Source: Planifilum fulgidum (GTDB taxonomy: Bacteria; Bacillota; Bacilli; Thermoactinomycetales; DSM-44946). Taken from it: a stretch of DNA of 64,000 nucleotides. The stretch spans positions 1-64,000 of the forward strand of contig NZ_FOOK01000003.1 in NCBI RefSeq assembly GCF_900113175.1. Direction: 5' to 3'. Both the position numbers and the translations under genes were made by a program. Of this stretch, positions 56,604 through 64,000 are shown piece after piece (within the stretch, counting starts at the first letter, position 1; each line of letters opens with the position of its first letter). The notes under the pieces are model-generated. The model saw only the letters and a list, made by a program, of their open reading frames with translations, ran no database searches and was not told where the DNA came from.

Positions 56604-57008
56604 GTGAACCAGCAACAGGCGCCAACTCTGGCCATCATCCTTTTGTCCAAGGATCTGGAGAGGTTGCACGCCGGATCGCTGGTGGGCTCCGTGGCGGCGA
56701 TGTCCGGGATGAGCGTCCGCCTGTTTGTCACCATGAATGCCCTGGAAGCCTTCCTGAAGGAAAACGTGGAAAAGAGAGCGTTTCAGACCGGAACCGTCGG
56801 AGCGGAAATGCTCAGCAAAAACATTCCCTTGTTTTGCGATCTCCTTCGGGAAGGAAAAGAGAACGGCGACCTCCGCCTCTACGCTTGCTCCATGGCGATG
56901 GATGTGATGGGGTGGAAGCGGGAAGATCTGATCGATCTCTTCGACGACGTGATCGGAGTGAGCTCCTTCCTGGGGATGTCGCAGGGGGCTCAAGTCATCA
57001 CGATGTGA
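56604..57008 (+). CDS. DsrE/DsrF-like sulfur-transfer protein
   Basis: A 134-aa protein of the DsrE/peroxiredoxin-like fold. A conserved cysteine lies in RLYACSMAMDVMGW (about residue 99), the position of the sulfur-carrying cysteine in DsrE/TusD proteins; GSLVGSVAAMSGMSVRLFVT is the N-terminal Rossmann-like core. Start GTG 56604 follows GGGGGGATGG; ATG 56562 lies in the promoter. It is followed by tusA, sqr and DUF1641 genes and probably relays sulfane sulfur from SQR. Confidence 0.87.
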   Translation: MNQQQAPTLAIILLSKDLERLHAGSLVGSVAAMSGMSVRLFVTMNALEAFLKENVEKRAFQTGTVGAEMLSKNIPLFCDLLREGKENGDLRLYACSMAMDVMGWKREDLIDLFDDVIGVSSFLGMSQGAQVITM

Positions 57009-57047
57009 TGCGGCAAGGGGAAAACGAGGTGAAGGGGAGGCGAAATC

Positions 57048-57287
57048 ATGTCGGAGGTGGAAGTGAAAACGTCGATCGATGCCAGGGGCTCCTTTTGCCC
57101 CGGGCCGCTGATGGAACTGATCAAAGCGATGAAACAGGCCCAAACGGGAGACGTGATCGAGGTGCTGTCCAGTGACACCGGATCCGCCAAAGACATTCCC
57201 GAATGGGCGAGGAAAATGGGACACGAAGTGGTCTATTGCGAACAGGCCGGCGATCATTGGAAAATCGCCGTTCGCAAGGCGAGGTGA
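57048..57287 (+). CDS. TusA-like sulfur carrier protein
   Basis: A 79-aa TusA-fold protein with the intact motif DARGSFCPGPLMELIKAMK; Cys17 is the persulfide-carrying residue. Compare the TusA-like gene at 39802, in which this codon is TGA. Start ATG 57048 follows GGGGAGGCG. Lies 39 nt after the DsrE-like gene and 30 nt before sqr, giving a DsrE-TusA-SQR relay. Confidence 0.92.
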   Translation: MSEVEVKTSIDARGSFCPGPLMELIKAMKQAQTGDVIEVLSSDTGSAKDIPEWARKMGHEVVYCEQAGDHWKIAVRKAR

Positions 57288-57317
57288 GCGGCGGAAGCCT
57301 GGGAGGGAGGGAGATTC

Positions 57318-58457
57318 ATGCCCCGAAGGATTGTGGTCCTTGGCGGGGGGACGGCCGGCACCATGGTGGCCAACCGGCTGGCCCGACGCCTGACGGATCA
57401 GATCCGGTCCAAGGAAGTGGAAATCCTGTTGATCACCAACACCGAGAAGCACATTTATCAGCCGGGATACCTGTCCATCGTCTTCAACGAACAGGCCCCG
57501 GAGCATTTCATTCGGGAGGAAAAGGATCTGATCCGCCGGGATGTCCACCTGATCGTCGACGAGATCCAAAGAATCGAACCGGAACAAAATCGCGTCCTGT
57601 CTGATCGGGCCGAGTACCCTTACGATTACCTGGTGATCGCCACGGGCTCCCGCCCCGACTTCGGCAGCGTCCCCGGCCTGAGGGAAAGCGCCCACAACTT
57701 TTACACCCTGGAGGGGGCCATCCGCCTCCGGGACACCCTGGCCGGAATGAAAAGGGGGAGGATACTGATCACCGTCGACATCCCCCACAAGTGTCCGGCG
57801 GCGCCCCTGGAGATCGCCCTCATGCTGGACGACTATTTCCGGAGGCGGGGTGTCCGGGAGCAGGTGGAGATCAAATACACCTACCCCATCGGCCGGATTC
57901 ACGCCTTAGAATCCGTGGCCGAGTGGGCCTTGCCCCGGTTCGAGGAGCGGGGCATCCTGCATGAGACCTTTTTCAACCTGGAGAGGGTGGATCCGGAGCG
58001 AAAGGCGGTCATCACCATGGACGGGGAGGAGCATCCCTTCGATGTGCTGATTTCCGTCCCGGCTCACAAGGGCGCCCAGGTCATTCTGGATTCCGGGATC
58101 GGCGACGGGATGGGGTTCGTCCCCACCGACCGGCATTCGCTGAAGATGAAGGGTTTCGACAATGTCTACGCGATCGGCGATGCGACCGATCTGCCGATCA
58201 GCAAGGCCGGTTCCACCGCCCATTACCAAAGCGAGCCCTTGATCCGCAATCTCGTCAGCCGGCTGCGGGGCCTGCCCGAAACCGCCGTCTATGACGGCAA
58301 AGTGGCCTGCTTTTTGGAAAACAGCCTGCGGGACGCCAGTTTCATTGTCTTCGATTACGAGCACCCTCCGAAACCCGCCGCCGCTTCCGAACTTCTGCAC
58401 TGGATGAAGATGGCGTACGGGGAGATCTACTGGCTCAACGTCCGCGGAATCCTGTAA
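57318..58457 (+). CDS. sqr: Sulfide:quinone oxidoreductase
   Basis: A 379-aa membrane-associated flavoprotein that oxidises sulfide to sulfane sulfur or polysulfide and passes electrons to quinone. FAD motif LGGGTAGTMVANRLARR, ATGSRPDF, and VYAIGDATDLP are present. The redox cysteines Cys159 (HKCPAAPLE) and Cys331 (VACFLEN) are both there, unlike the paralog at 45509. Start ATG 57318 follows GGGAGGGAG. Followed after 13 nt by a DUF1641 gene. Confidence 0.93.
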   Translation: MPRRIVVLGGGTAGTMVANRLARRLTDQIRSKEVEILLITNTEKHIYQPGYLSIVFNEQAPEHFIREEKDLIRRDVHLIVDEIQRIEPEQNRVLSDRAEYPYDYLVIATGSRPDFGSVPGLRESAHNFYTLEGAIRLRDTLAGMKRGRILITVDIPHKCPAAPLEIALMLDDYFRRRGVREQVEIKYTYPIGRIHALESVAEWALPRFEERGILHETFFNLERVDPERKAVITMDGEEHPFDVLISVPAHKGAQVILDSGIGDGMGFVPTDRHSLKMKGFDNVYAIGDATDLPISKAGSTAHYQSEPLIRNLVSRLRGLPETAVYDGKVACFLENSLRDASFIVFDYEHPPKPAAASELLHWMKMAYGEIYWLNVRGIL

Positions 58458-58470
58458 GGGGGCGAAGCCC

Positions 58471-59013
58471 ATGAGCAATTCCATGACAAGGATGGGGCCT
58501 GGGGCGGAATGGGGGGAAGCCGTCCTGCAGTCCCTGACGGCGGAGATGGTGGCGGATTTGGCCGCCAAATTGGCTTCCGCCCTGGAGTCGGCCGACGAAC
58601 TGCTGAAGCCGGAGACCCTGGCCCTCCTGCGCAGTCTGTCCGATGCGAGCGAAAGCCTGTCGAACGTTTTGGCCGAAGTGCGGCGGCTGGAGGAAAGCGG
58701 CACGCTGAAAAGCCTGGCGGAGTTGGGCGAGCTGTTGGCCGGCATGAAGGGGGCTTTGACCGGCCCCATGGTTGCGGACCTGATGGAACAAGGGGTGAGG
58801 CTTCTCGAGTGGGCCGATCTCCTGGGGCAAAGGGATGTGCGGGAGCGGATGACGGGCCTTTTGGCCGCCCTGGAGTCGGCCCGGGAAGAAAGCCGGAAAG
58901 CCGACGCCCCCCTGACCCTCTTCCGCATGTTCCGGGCCTTGTCCGATCCGGAAGTTCGCGAGGGGATCCGCTTTTTCCTCGCCTTCGCCCGGGCCTTGCC
59001 CAGGAAACTGTGA
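58471..59013 (+). CDS. DUF1641 family protein
   Basis: A 180-aa helical protein, paralog of the one at 46658. Shared blocks are SLTAEMVADLAAKLA, LLKPETLALLRSLSDASESL, RRLEESGTLKSLAELGELL and the C-terminal LSDPEVREGIRFFLAFARAL. Start ATG 58471 follows AAGGGGGCG. It closes the DsrE-TusA-SQR operon; a terminator follows about 115 nt later. Confidence 0.88.
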   Translation: MSNSMTRMGPGAEWGEAVLQSLTAEMVADLAAKLASALESADELLKPETLALLRSLSDASESLSNVLAEVRRLEESGTLKSLAELGELLAGMKGALTGPMVADLMEQGVRLLEWADLLGQRDVRERMTGLLAALESAREESRKADAPLTLFRMFRALSDPEVREGIRFFLAFARALPRKL

Positions 59014-59128
59014 GGATTGCGGAAAATATTGCTTGGAAGGCGGTTCCGTCCCGCTCCGCGCGGCGAGACGCCCGGCGAAATCGCCTTCCTCTGACGGCTT
59101 GCGGGCGGCTTCGGGCCCCGATACTGAT

Positions 59129-59152
59129 CCCTGCCTCAAGGCAGGGCTTTTT
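59129..59152 (+). terminator. Rho-independent terminator
   Basis: CCCTGCC TCAA GGCAGGG then CTTTTT, downstream of the DUF1641 gene. Confidence 0.85.
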
Positions 59153-59156
59153 CCGT

Positions 59157-59868
59157 CATGCGGACGGTTGCAGCTGCTGCTTGGCCAGCCGCCGGTACAG
59201 ATCGTGGGAGGTCATCAGTTCCTCATGGGTGCCTCTGCCGGTGATCCGTCCCTCCTTAAGGCCCAGGATCCGGTCGGCTTCCACACCGTGGACAGGCGGC
59301 GGGCGATGATCAGGGTGGTCCGGCCCTTCATCAGGTTTTTCAGCGCCTGCTGGACGTACATCTCCGATTCGCTGTCCAGATTGGAGGCGGCTTCATCCAA
59401 CAGGAGGATCCGGGGATTTCGGAGAAAGGCCCGCGCGATGGCGATTCGCTGTCTCTGCCCTCCGGACAGCTATCCCCCTTTGTCCACTTCGGTTTCGTAC
59501 CCCGCGGGAAGTTTCTCGATGAATTCGGCGGCGTTGGCCAGCAGGGCGGCCTTCCGGATTTCATCCTCTCCCGCCTCTCTGCCCAGGCCGTAACAGATGT
59601 TTTCCCGGATCGTCCCGGACATGATCGGGCTCTCCTGGGAGACGTGGCTGATCGCCCGGCGCCAGGCGGTCAGATCCAGTTTCTCGATGGGCACGGCACC
59701 CAGCCGGATCTGGCCCGCGTCGGGGGAAAAAACCGCTCGATCAGCGAAAAGATGGCGGTTTTGCCGCCGCCGCTCGGCCCCACGATGGCCACGGTTTCCC
59801 CCGGCTTGACGGTGAAATCGATTTCCCGCAGGACCGGTTTGCTTCCCGATTCCCGTCCCTTTCGCCAA
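59157..59868 (-). pseudogene. ABC exporter ATP-binding domain, truncated and frameshifted
   Basis: On the minus strand the remains of an MsbA/LmrA-type nucleotide-binding domain can be read: Walker A VGPSGGGKTAIFSL, the Q-loop region ISHVSQESPIMSGTIREN, then a TAG stop just before [17 protein letters not shown] (signature), Walker [15 protein letters not shown], and [20 protein letters not shown] at the end in a further frame. At least two frameshifts and one stop are present. The whole transmembrane domain is missing; the 5' truncation falls at the palindromic operator 59875-59890. Confidence 0.85.
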
Positions 59869-59874
59869 AAAATA

Positions 59875-59890
59875 AAGTGAGTACTCACTT
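59875..59890 (+). promoter_or_regulatory. 16-bp palindrome, TetR-type operator candidate
   Basis: AAGTGAGTACTCACTT is a perfect dyad of the type bound by TetR-family drug-efflux repressors. A plausible promoter for the rph-like gene (TTCACT 59889-59894, TACAAT 59913-59918, 18-nt spacing) overlaps it. No TetR gene is in this window; it may have been lost with the ABC exporter. Confidence 0.5.
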
Positions 59891-60001
59891 CACTGTTTGA
59901 GGTGATTCGTATTACAATGGATTTGGAATGACGCTCCTCGGCAACCGACCGGAAAAGCGCTTCATCATCCGCCGAATCCTTCTGAAAAGGGTGATTTCTG
60001 C

Positions 60002-62623
60002 ATGAAACCCCGCGTTCTGTTTTTTGAAGAAGTTGACCGCTCCCGCCTGCCCGAAGTCGGGGGAAAGGGAGCCAACCTGGGGGAACTGGCCAGGGCAGGC
60101 TTTCCCGTCCCGGAAGGCTTTTGCGTGACCACCTCCGCCTACCGGGAATTCGTCGCCACCAGTTCCGAAATGGAGGAGCTGCTGGAGGAACTCGATGCCC
60201 TGGATCCGGAGGATGTGGAGGGTTTGCGGGCGCTGGGCGGGCGGATTCGCGCCCATCTGCTGGAGATGGAGATTCCCGCATCCCTCAAGCGGGAGATCAC
60301 GGAAGCCTGGAGGAGGGCCGGGGAAGAGCACGCCTATGCCGTCCGTTCCAGCGCGACGGCGGAGGATTTGCCCACCGCTTCCTTCGCCGGGCAGCAGGAC
60401 ACCTATCTGAACGTGAAGGGGCGGGAAGAGCTGCTTTGGCACATCCGAAAATGCTGGGCTTCGCTGTTTACGGACCGCGCGATCGCGTATCGGATGAAAA
60501 ACGGCTTTGACCACCGGCAGGTGTTTTTGTCCGTCGTGGTGCAGCGGATGGTGAACCCGGAGGTTTCCGGCATCCTCTTCACCGCCGATCCGCTGACCGG
60601 AAACCGGCGGGTCGTCTCCATCGACGCCAGCTTCGGGCTGGGGGAAGCGATCGTGTCCGGAAAAGTGTCGGCGGATTTGTACAAGGTGAAGGAGGGGCGC
60701 ATCCTTCAGCGGGAGATTTCCGAGAAAAAAATCAGGATCCGCCCCCGGCCGGAGGGGGGAACGGTCACCGAGGACGTGCCGCCGGAGGAAAGGAACCGGC
60801 CGGCTCTCGCCGACGATCAGGTCCTGCGCCTGGCGGAGATGGGCAAGCGCATCGAAAAACATTTCGGCGCGCCGCAGGATATCGAGTTTTGCGTGGAAAA
60901 GGGACGGATCTATGTCGTGCAGAGCCGTCCGATCACGTCCCTGTATCCCCTGCCCGCCGACCTGCCGCAGGAACCCCTCGGCGTCCTGATTTCCTTCGGC
61001 CACATTCAGATGATGACCGATGCCATGAAGCCCCTTGCCCTTTCCATCTTTCGCAGCGTTTTTCCAAAGACGTTCCTGTATGAAGCGGGAGGGCGCCTGT
61101 TCATCAACCCCTCGGCGGTGCTCCGGACCCGGCCGGGCCGCAAGCTGTTTCCCAAGGTCCTGAAGAACCTGTTTGACGAGTCCCTCGGCCGGGCCGTCGA
61201 AGAGGTGATCCGGCGCCCCGAATTTCACCGCGTTCCCCCGCCGCCGGGGACCGGTCGGTTTTTTCGCAGGCACGTGCTTCCCATTGCGAAGAATCTGTGG
61301 AGAAACCTCTGGGCAAACGATCCGTCGGCGGTGAAGGAGGAAGTGGAGCGCTTCATTCGGGAAAAAAGGGAGGAGGTTCGCGGGGCCCTTCAGGGGGTGA
61401 GCGGCCACCGCCGCCTGGAGGAAGTCCGGCGGCAGATCCAAGGGCTGCCCAGGGAAGCGGTACCCAGACTTCTGCCCTATGTGCTCAGCTATCCGGTTTC
61501 CTTCCTGCTGCTCAGGCGGCTCCTGGGGGACGTGGACGAACTAAATCAGCTGAACAAATCCCTTCCCGGCAACGTCACCAGCGAGATGGGGCTTGCGATC
61601 GGCGATCTGGCCGACCTGCTCCGGGAACTGCCGGAGGTGGAGGCGTACCTGGCGCGGGCGGAGGATGAGACGTTTTTCGAAGGATTGCAGGAGGTGGAGG
61701 GCGGGACGCGGTTCAAAGAGGCCTTTGAGGAATTTCTCGACAAATACGGCCACCGCTGTCCGGGGGAAATCGACCTGACCCGGCCCCGCTGGCGCGAGGC
61801 GCCCACCCTGCTCGTTTCCGCCATTTTGGGGCACATGCGCAGCGTAAAGCCGGGGGAGCACCGGCTGCGGTTTAAAGAGGGAGAAAGGGAAGCCCGGGAA
61901 GCGGCGGAGCGGATCCTGGACCGGGTGGGAAGGCGCGGGTTCCGCGCCCGGCGGGTGCAGCGGTTGATGGTGGTGTTCCGCGAGATGGGCGGGCTCCGGG
62001 AGCATCCCAAATACTTGATCACCGCCGTTTTGGACGAATGCAGGAAGGCGATTTTGGCCGAGGCGGAGAGGCTGGCATCCGAGGGAGTGCTGGGGCGGCC
62101 CGAAGACGCGTTTTTCCTGACCCTGGACGAGTTGATCCGTCTGGCCAAAGGGGAGCCGTTCCGGGATGTTTCCGCGCTGATCGAGGAGCGGAAAGGGCGG
62201 CACGAATGGCAACAAACCCTGAAACCTCCCAAGGTGATGACCAGTGAAGGGGAGATCGTGACCGGCACCCCCCGCCGGGGCGAATATCCCGAGGGGGCGC
62301 TGGTGGGGATGCCCGCTTCCGCCGGCGTGGCGGAAGGGAAGGCCCGGGTCATCCTGAGCCCGGAGCGGGCGTCGCTTTCGGAAGGGGAGATCCTGGTCGC
62401 CCCCCACACCGATCCCGGCTGGACCCCCTTGTTTCAATCGGCCAGGGCCTTGGTGACCGAAGTGGGCGGGCTGATGACCCACGGCTCCGTGGTGGCGCGG
62501 GAATACGGAATTCCCGCCGTGGTGGGGGTGGACGATGCCACCCGGAAAATCCGGGACGGACAGCGCATCCGGGTGGACGGAAACCGGGGATATGTGGAGA
62601 TTGTGGAGGACGCAGGTGAATAA
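60002..62623 (+). CDS. rph: Rifampin phosphotransferase / PEP synthase-like enzyme
   Basis: An 873-aa three-domain protein: N-terminal ATP-binding domain (about 1-320; VGGKGANLGELARAGF and YAVRSSATAEDLPTASFAGQQ), a long central domain that is the antibiotic-binding domain in RPH, and a C-terminal phosphohistidine domain with His827 in GGLMTHGSVVAREYG. Length and the lack of a C-terminal PEP-barrel match rifampin phosphotransferase and Bacillus Pps rather than true PEP synthase (about 790 aa with TIM barrel). RPH phosphorylates rifamycins at the cost of both ATP phosphates. No rifampin-associated element was recognised upstream. Confidence 0.85.
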   Translation: MKPRVLFFEEVDRSRLPEVGGKGANLGELARAGFPVPEGFCVTTSAYREFVATSSEMEELLEELDALDPEDVEGLRALGGRIRAHLLEMEIPASLKREITEAWRRAGEEHAYAVRSSATAEDLPTASFAGQQDTYLNVKGREELLWHIRKCWASLFTDRAIAYRMKNGFDHRQVFLSVVVQRMVNPEVSGILFTADPLTGNRRVVSIDASFGLGEAIVSGKVSADLYKVKEGRILQREISEKKIRIRPRPEGGTVTEDVPPEERNRPALADDQVLRLAEMGKRIEKHFGAPQDIEFCVEKGRIYVVQSRPITSLYPLPADLPQEPLGVLISFGHIQMMTDAMKPLALSIFRSVFPKTFLYEAGGRLFINPSAVLRTRPGRKLFPKVLKNLFDESLGRAVEEVIRRPEFHRVPPPPGTGRFFRRHVLPIAKNLWRNLWANDPSAVKEEVERFIREKREEVRGALQGVSGHRRLEEVRRQIQGLPREAVPRLLPYVLSYPVSFLLLRRLLGDVDELNQLNKSLPGNVTSEMGLAIGDLADLLRELPEVEAYLARAEDETFFEGLQEVEGGTRFKEAFEEFLDKYGHRCPGEIDLTRPRWREAPTLLVSAILGHMRSVKPGEHRLRFKEGEREAREAAERILDRVGRRGFRARRVQRLMVVFREMGGLREHPKYLITAVLDECRKAILAEAERLASEGVLGRPEDAFFLTLDELIRLAKGEPFRDVSALIEERKGRHEWQQTLKPPKVMTSEGEIVTGTPRRGEYPEGALVGMPASAGVAEGKARVILSPERASLSEGEILVAPHTDPGWTPLFQSARALVTEVGGLMTHGSVVAREYGIPAVVGVDDATRKIRDGQRIRVDGNRGYVEIVEDAGE

Positions 62624-62689
62624 ACAGGCCCGCCCGGGTGCTCACGAGGATCTTGCCGGGGGCGGCGGCGAACCGATGATGAAAGACGT

Positions 62690-63060
62690 CCGCGGCCGCC
62701 ATTTTGCCGCAGATCGTGGACCTGTTGGGAAGCTTCCAGCTGTTCGGATGGGTCTTGAGGGCGGAGTGGATCCCGCTCTTCGCCCGGATGGCGGATCTGT
62801 ATGGTTATCGGCGGTTTTGCATTCAGGGGACGGCCCGGGATTTTGGAGCCGTCCCTTTCGTTTTTCCTCCTTGCCCGGCTGATCCAGGGCGCCGGCGTTC
62901 TCGGCCCTACATCGCTGGCTCGGCGTCTTGTTCCCCTGCGCCGTCCGGGGCAGTGCCCTGAGCGCCTTTGCCGCCGTCCAGATGCTCTCCCATCTATTGG
63001 AATCCGTCGCCGGCGGACTTGTCACCGCCTCCTTCGGCTGGCCCTTTGCCGATTCACTAA
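62690..63060 (+). pseudogene. MFS drug exporter (EmrB/QacA type), decayed N-terminal half
   Basis: LPQIVDLLGSFQLFGWVLRA followed by PLFARMADLYGYRRFCIQG corresponds to TM1-TM3 and motif A of 14-helix DHA2 exporters. After a frame change LLARLIQGAGVLGPTSLARR (motif C-like) follows, then SALSAFAAVQMLSHLLE and VAGGLVTASFGWPF in a third frame. Multiple frameshifts and lost C-terminal half make it a pseudogene. Confidence 0.7.
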
Positions 63061-63185
63061 CCCCCTTGGAGGAGCTTGTCTCCGTCTTTCGCACAGTTTT
63101 CCCGGTTCCGGAAGCGGCGCCTCGGACCCCCGAGCTGAAAAAAATGTCCTTTTGGGCGCACTGCTCTTCCGACGCGGCTTTTCGG

Positions 63186-63330
63186 CCGGCAGCGGACGAT
63201 GGGCTGGGTCCCCTTCGGCAAAAGTCCGTCACGATCGGGACGAACCGGCCGCTTTTTCGCTGGACCTTAAGCGGCGTCTGGTCGATCGGCGGCTCCATTC
63301 CGACCCCGTCATATTCCCTGCATGAAGAAG
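63186..63330 (-). pseudogene. Fragment of a second F390/PaaK-like adenylating enzyme
   Basis: The minus strand encodes VQRKSGRFVPIVTDFCR, nearly the same as ESGRFVPIVTDFCRKTQP in the enzyme at 51581-52924. At DNA level 63216-63255 is identical (inverted) to 52452-52491 over 40 bases. The flanking bases 63187-63211 match the following codons (QPIIRYR) with about two differences plus a small indel. Upstream MEPPID... fits the homologous position weakly. Only about 100-150 bp are left. Confidence 0.7.
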
Positions 63331-63923
63331 ATCCGGAACGGGCCAAGGAGGCTTTGTTCTGCTTTCCAAGAAAGCCAAACGACCGCCCGTCTCGGATTTC
63401 CGTACGCGAAGCGGTCACGTCAGGCGTGCCCCCAGGCGGCCGGCCGATGACGGCAATTATGGCGAGGGCTGCATCCCTCCAGCCGGCCTCGATGATTCCC
63501 CGGTCGGGAGGTTGGCTGGGCAGCTTCAGCGCCGCACCTCTGGCGAAACGATTTCGCCGGGGATTTTATGCGGGTGTTGCCCTTTGCCGGCATGGCGGGG
63601 TTTCGCTTGGTGTCGTGAAGGGCTCCGGTAAGCTGGAAGATGGTTATTTTGCGACGGCCTGCAGTGGGGCGTGAAACGCCATCCTCCACGCGGTGCGTCG
63701 GAAGACCGCTCCCCCGGATATGCCGGGGAGCGTATAAACCCCGGATGATGACTCGCCCGGGCATGCCCTCGGGTGCGATGAGGGCGGGCTGAATTCGTTT
63801 TGATCCGGCGGCGGTTTTCGAGTTTTGAGAGGATGGTATCCATGCTGTGTTTGACGGATGTAACAACATCAAAAACCCTTGCGTTTTTCAAGGATAAACC
63901 ATCTGCTCTACAAGGTGATTCTG
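63331..63923. other. Gene-free or decayed sequence
   Basis: About 590 nt downstream of the adenylase fragment. Open frames exist on both strands but none has a recognisable motif or good ribosome-binding site. It is most likely more degraded coding sequence. Confidence 0.45.
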
Positions 63924-64000
63924 ATGGATTATTTGCGGCTCGTTGCAATTTCCAGAGTAATTCCGGCCTTTTATTTATTGCTCCCAACAATGCTTTTTCT
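63924..64000 (+). CDS. Possible start of a membrane protein, truncated by the window end
   Basis: ATG 63924 follows AAGGTGATTCTG and opens a frame that continues to the window edge: MDYLRLVAISRVIPAF, then YLLLPTMLF, hydrophobic and signal-like. Only 25 codons are visible, so this is tentative. Confidence 0.3.
   Translation, partial: MDYLRLVAISRVIPAFYLLLPTMLF

Noticed and set aside
60002-62623. Phosphoenolpyruvate synthase (PpsA)
   Set aside because: The C-terminal PEP-binding TIM barrel is absent and the phosphohistidine domain ends the protein, as in rifampin phosphotransferases.

Overview
The window looks like a chromosomal segment of a high-G+C, probably thermophilic member of the Bacilli (Thermoactinomycetaceae or Alicyclobacillaceae type). 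This is an inference from four things: the Bacillus-type 12-gene purine operon with paired PurR boxes and a guanine riboswitch, a FadR-type operator, Bacillus-like Shine-Dalgarno sites with many GTG/TTG starts, and the sulfur and rifampin-phosphotransferase gene families present. It opens with the 3' end of a 23S rRNA gene and a 5S rRNA gene.

Layout. 1-1100: end of an rRNA operon, its terminator and a decayed tRNA-like element. 1.1-4.9 kb: an ArsR-type repressor with a palindromic operator on its own -10 box, an MFS exporter and a frameshifted second MFS gene. 5.0-7.5 kb: a dicarboxylate symporter and a metallo-beta-lactamase-fold hydrolase with a FadR box. 7.5-20.9 kb: the complete purEKBCSQLFMNHD operon; purQ carries a one-base frameshift in an A5 run. 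20.9-26.1 kb (minus strand): a MarR regulator with a DUF3147 protein, then class I ribonucleotide reductase (nrdA, flavodoxin, nrdB) behind a cobalamin riboswitch and an NrdR box pair. 26.2-35.4 kb: an aminotransferase, small ORFs, then a likely amine-catabolism operon (small membrane protein, APC permease, M20 peptidase, aldehyde dehydrogenase, glutamine-synthetase-like ligase, SDR). 36-38.2 kb: two lipoproteins (one disrupted by a 16-bp tandem duplication) and a phosphodiesterase.

38.5-47.2 kb and 56.6-59.0 kb hold sulfur/selenium genes: a YedE-type transporter followed by a TusA-like protein whose catalytic Cys codon is TGA (candidate selenoprotein), a PP-loop ATPase, two DUF2892 proteins, a CoA-disulfide reductase-rhodanese fusion, and two SQR-DUF1641 pairs. 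One pair has a normal SQR beside DsrE and TusA; in the other, the SQR-like protein has lost both redox cysteines.

47.6-56.3 kb is an uncharacterised biosynthetic cluster with tight overlaps: a ketosynthase III, an ATP-grasp ligase, an NAD-epimerase, an MBL hydrolase, a PaaK/F390-type adenylating enzyme, a decayed second ATP-grasp gene, a GNAT and a Rieske oxygenase. A decayed fragment of a second adenylating enzyme lies at about 63.2 kb. The last 5 kb contain an intact rifampin-phosphotransferase-like gene among remains of an ABC exporter and an MFS exporter. The most notable items are the TGA-containing TusA gene, the cysteine-free SQR paralog and the ketosynthase/adenylase/ATP-grasp/Rieske cluster.
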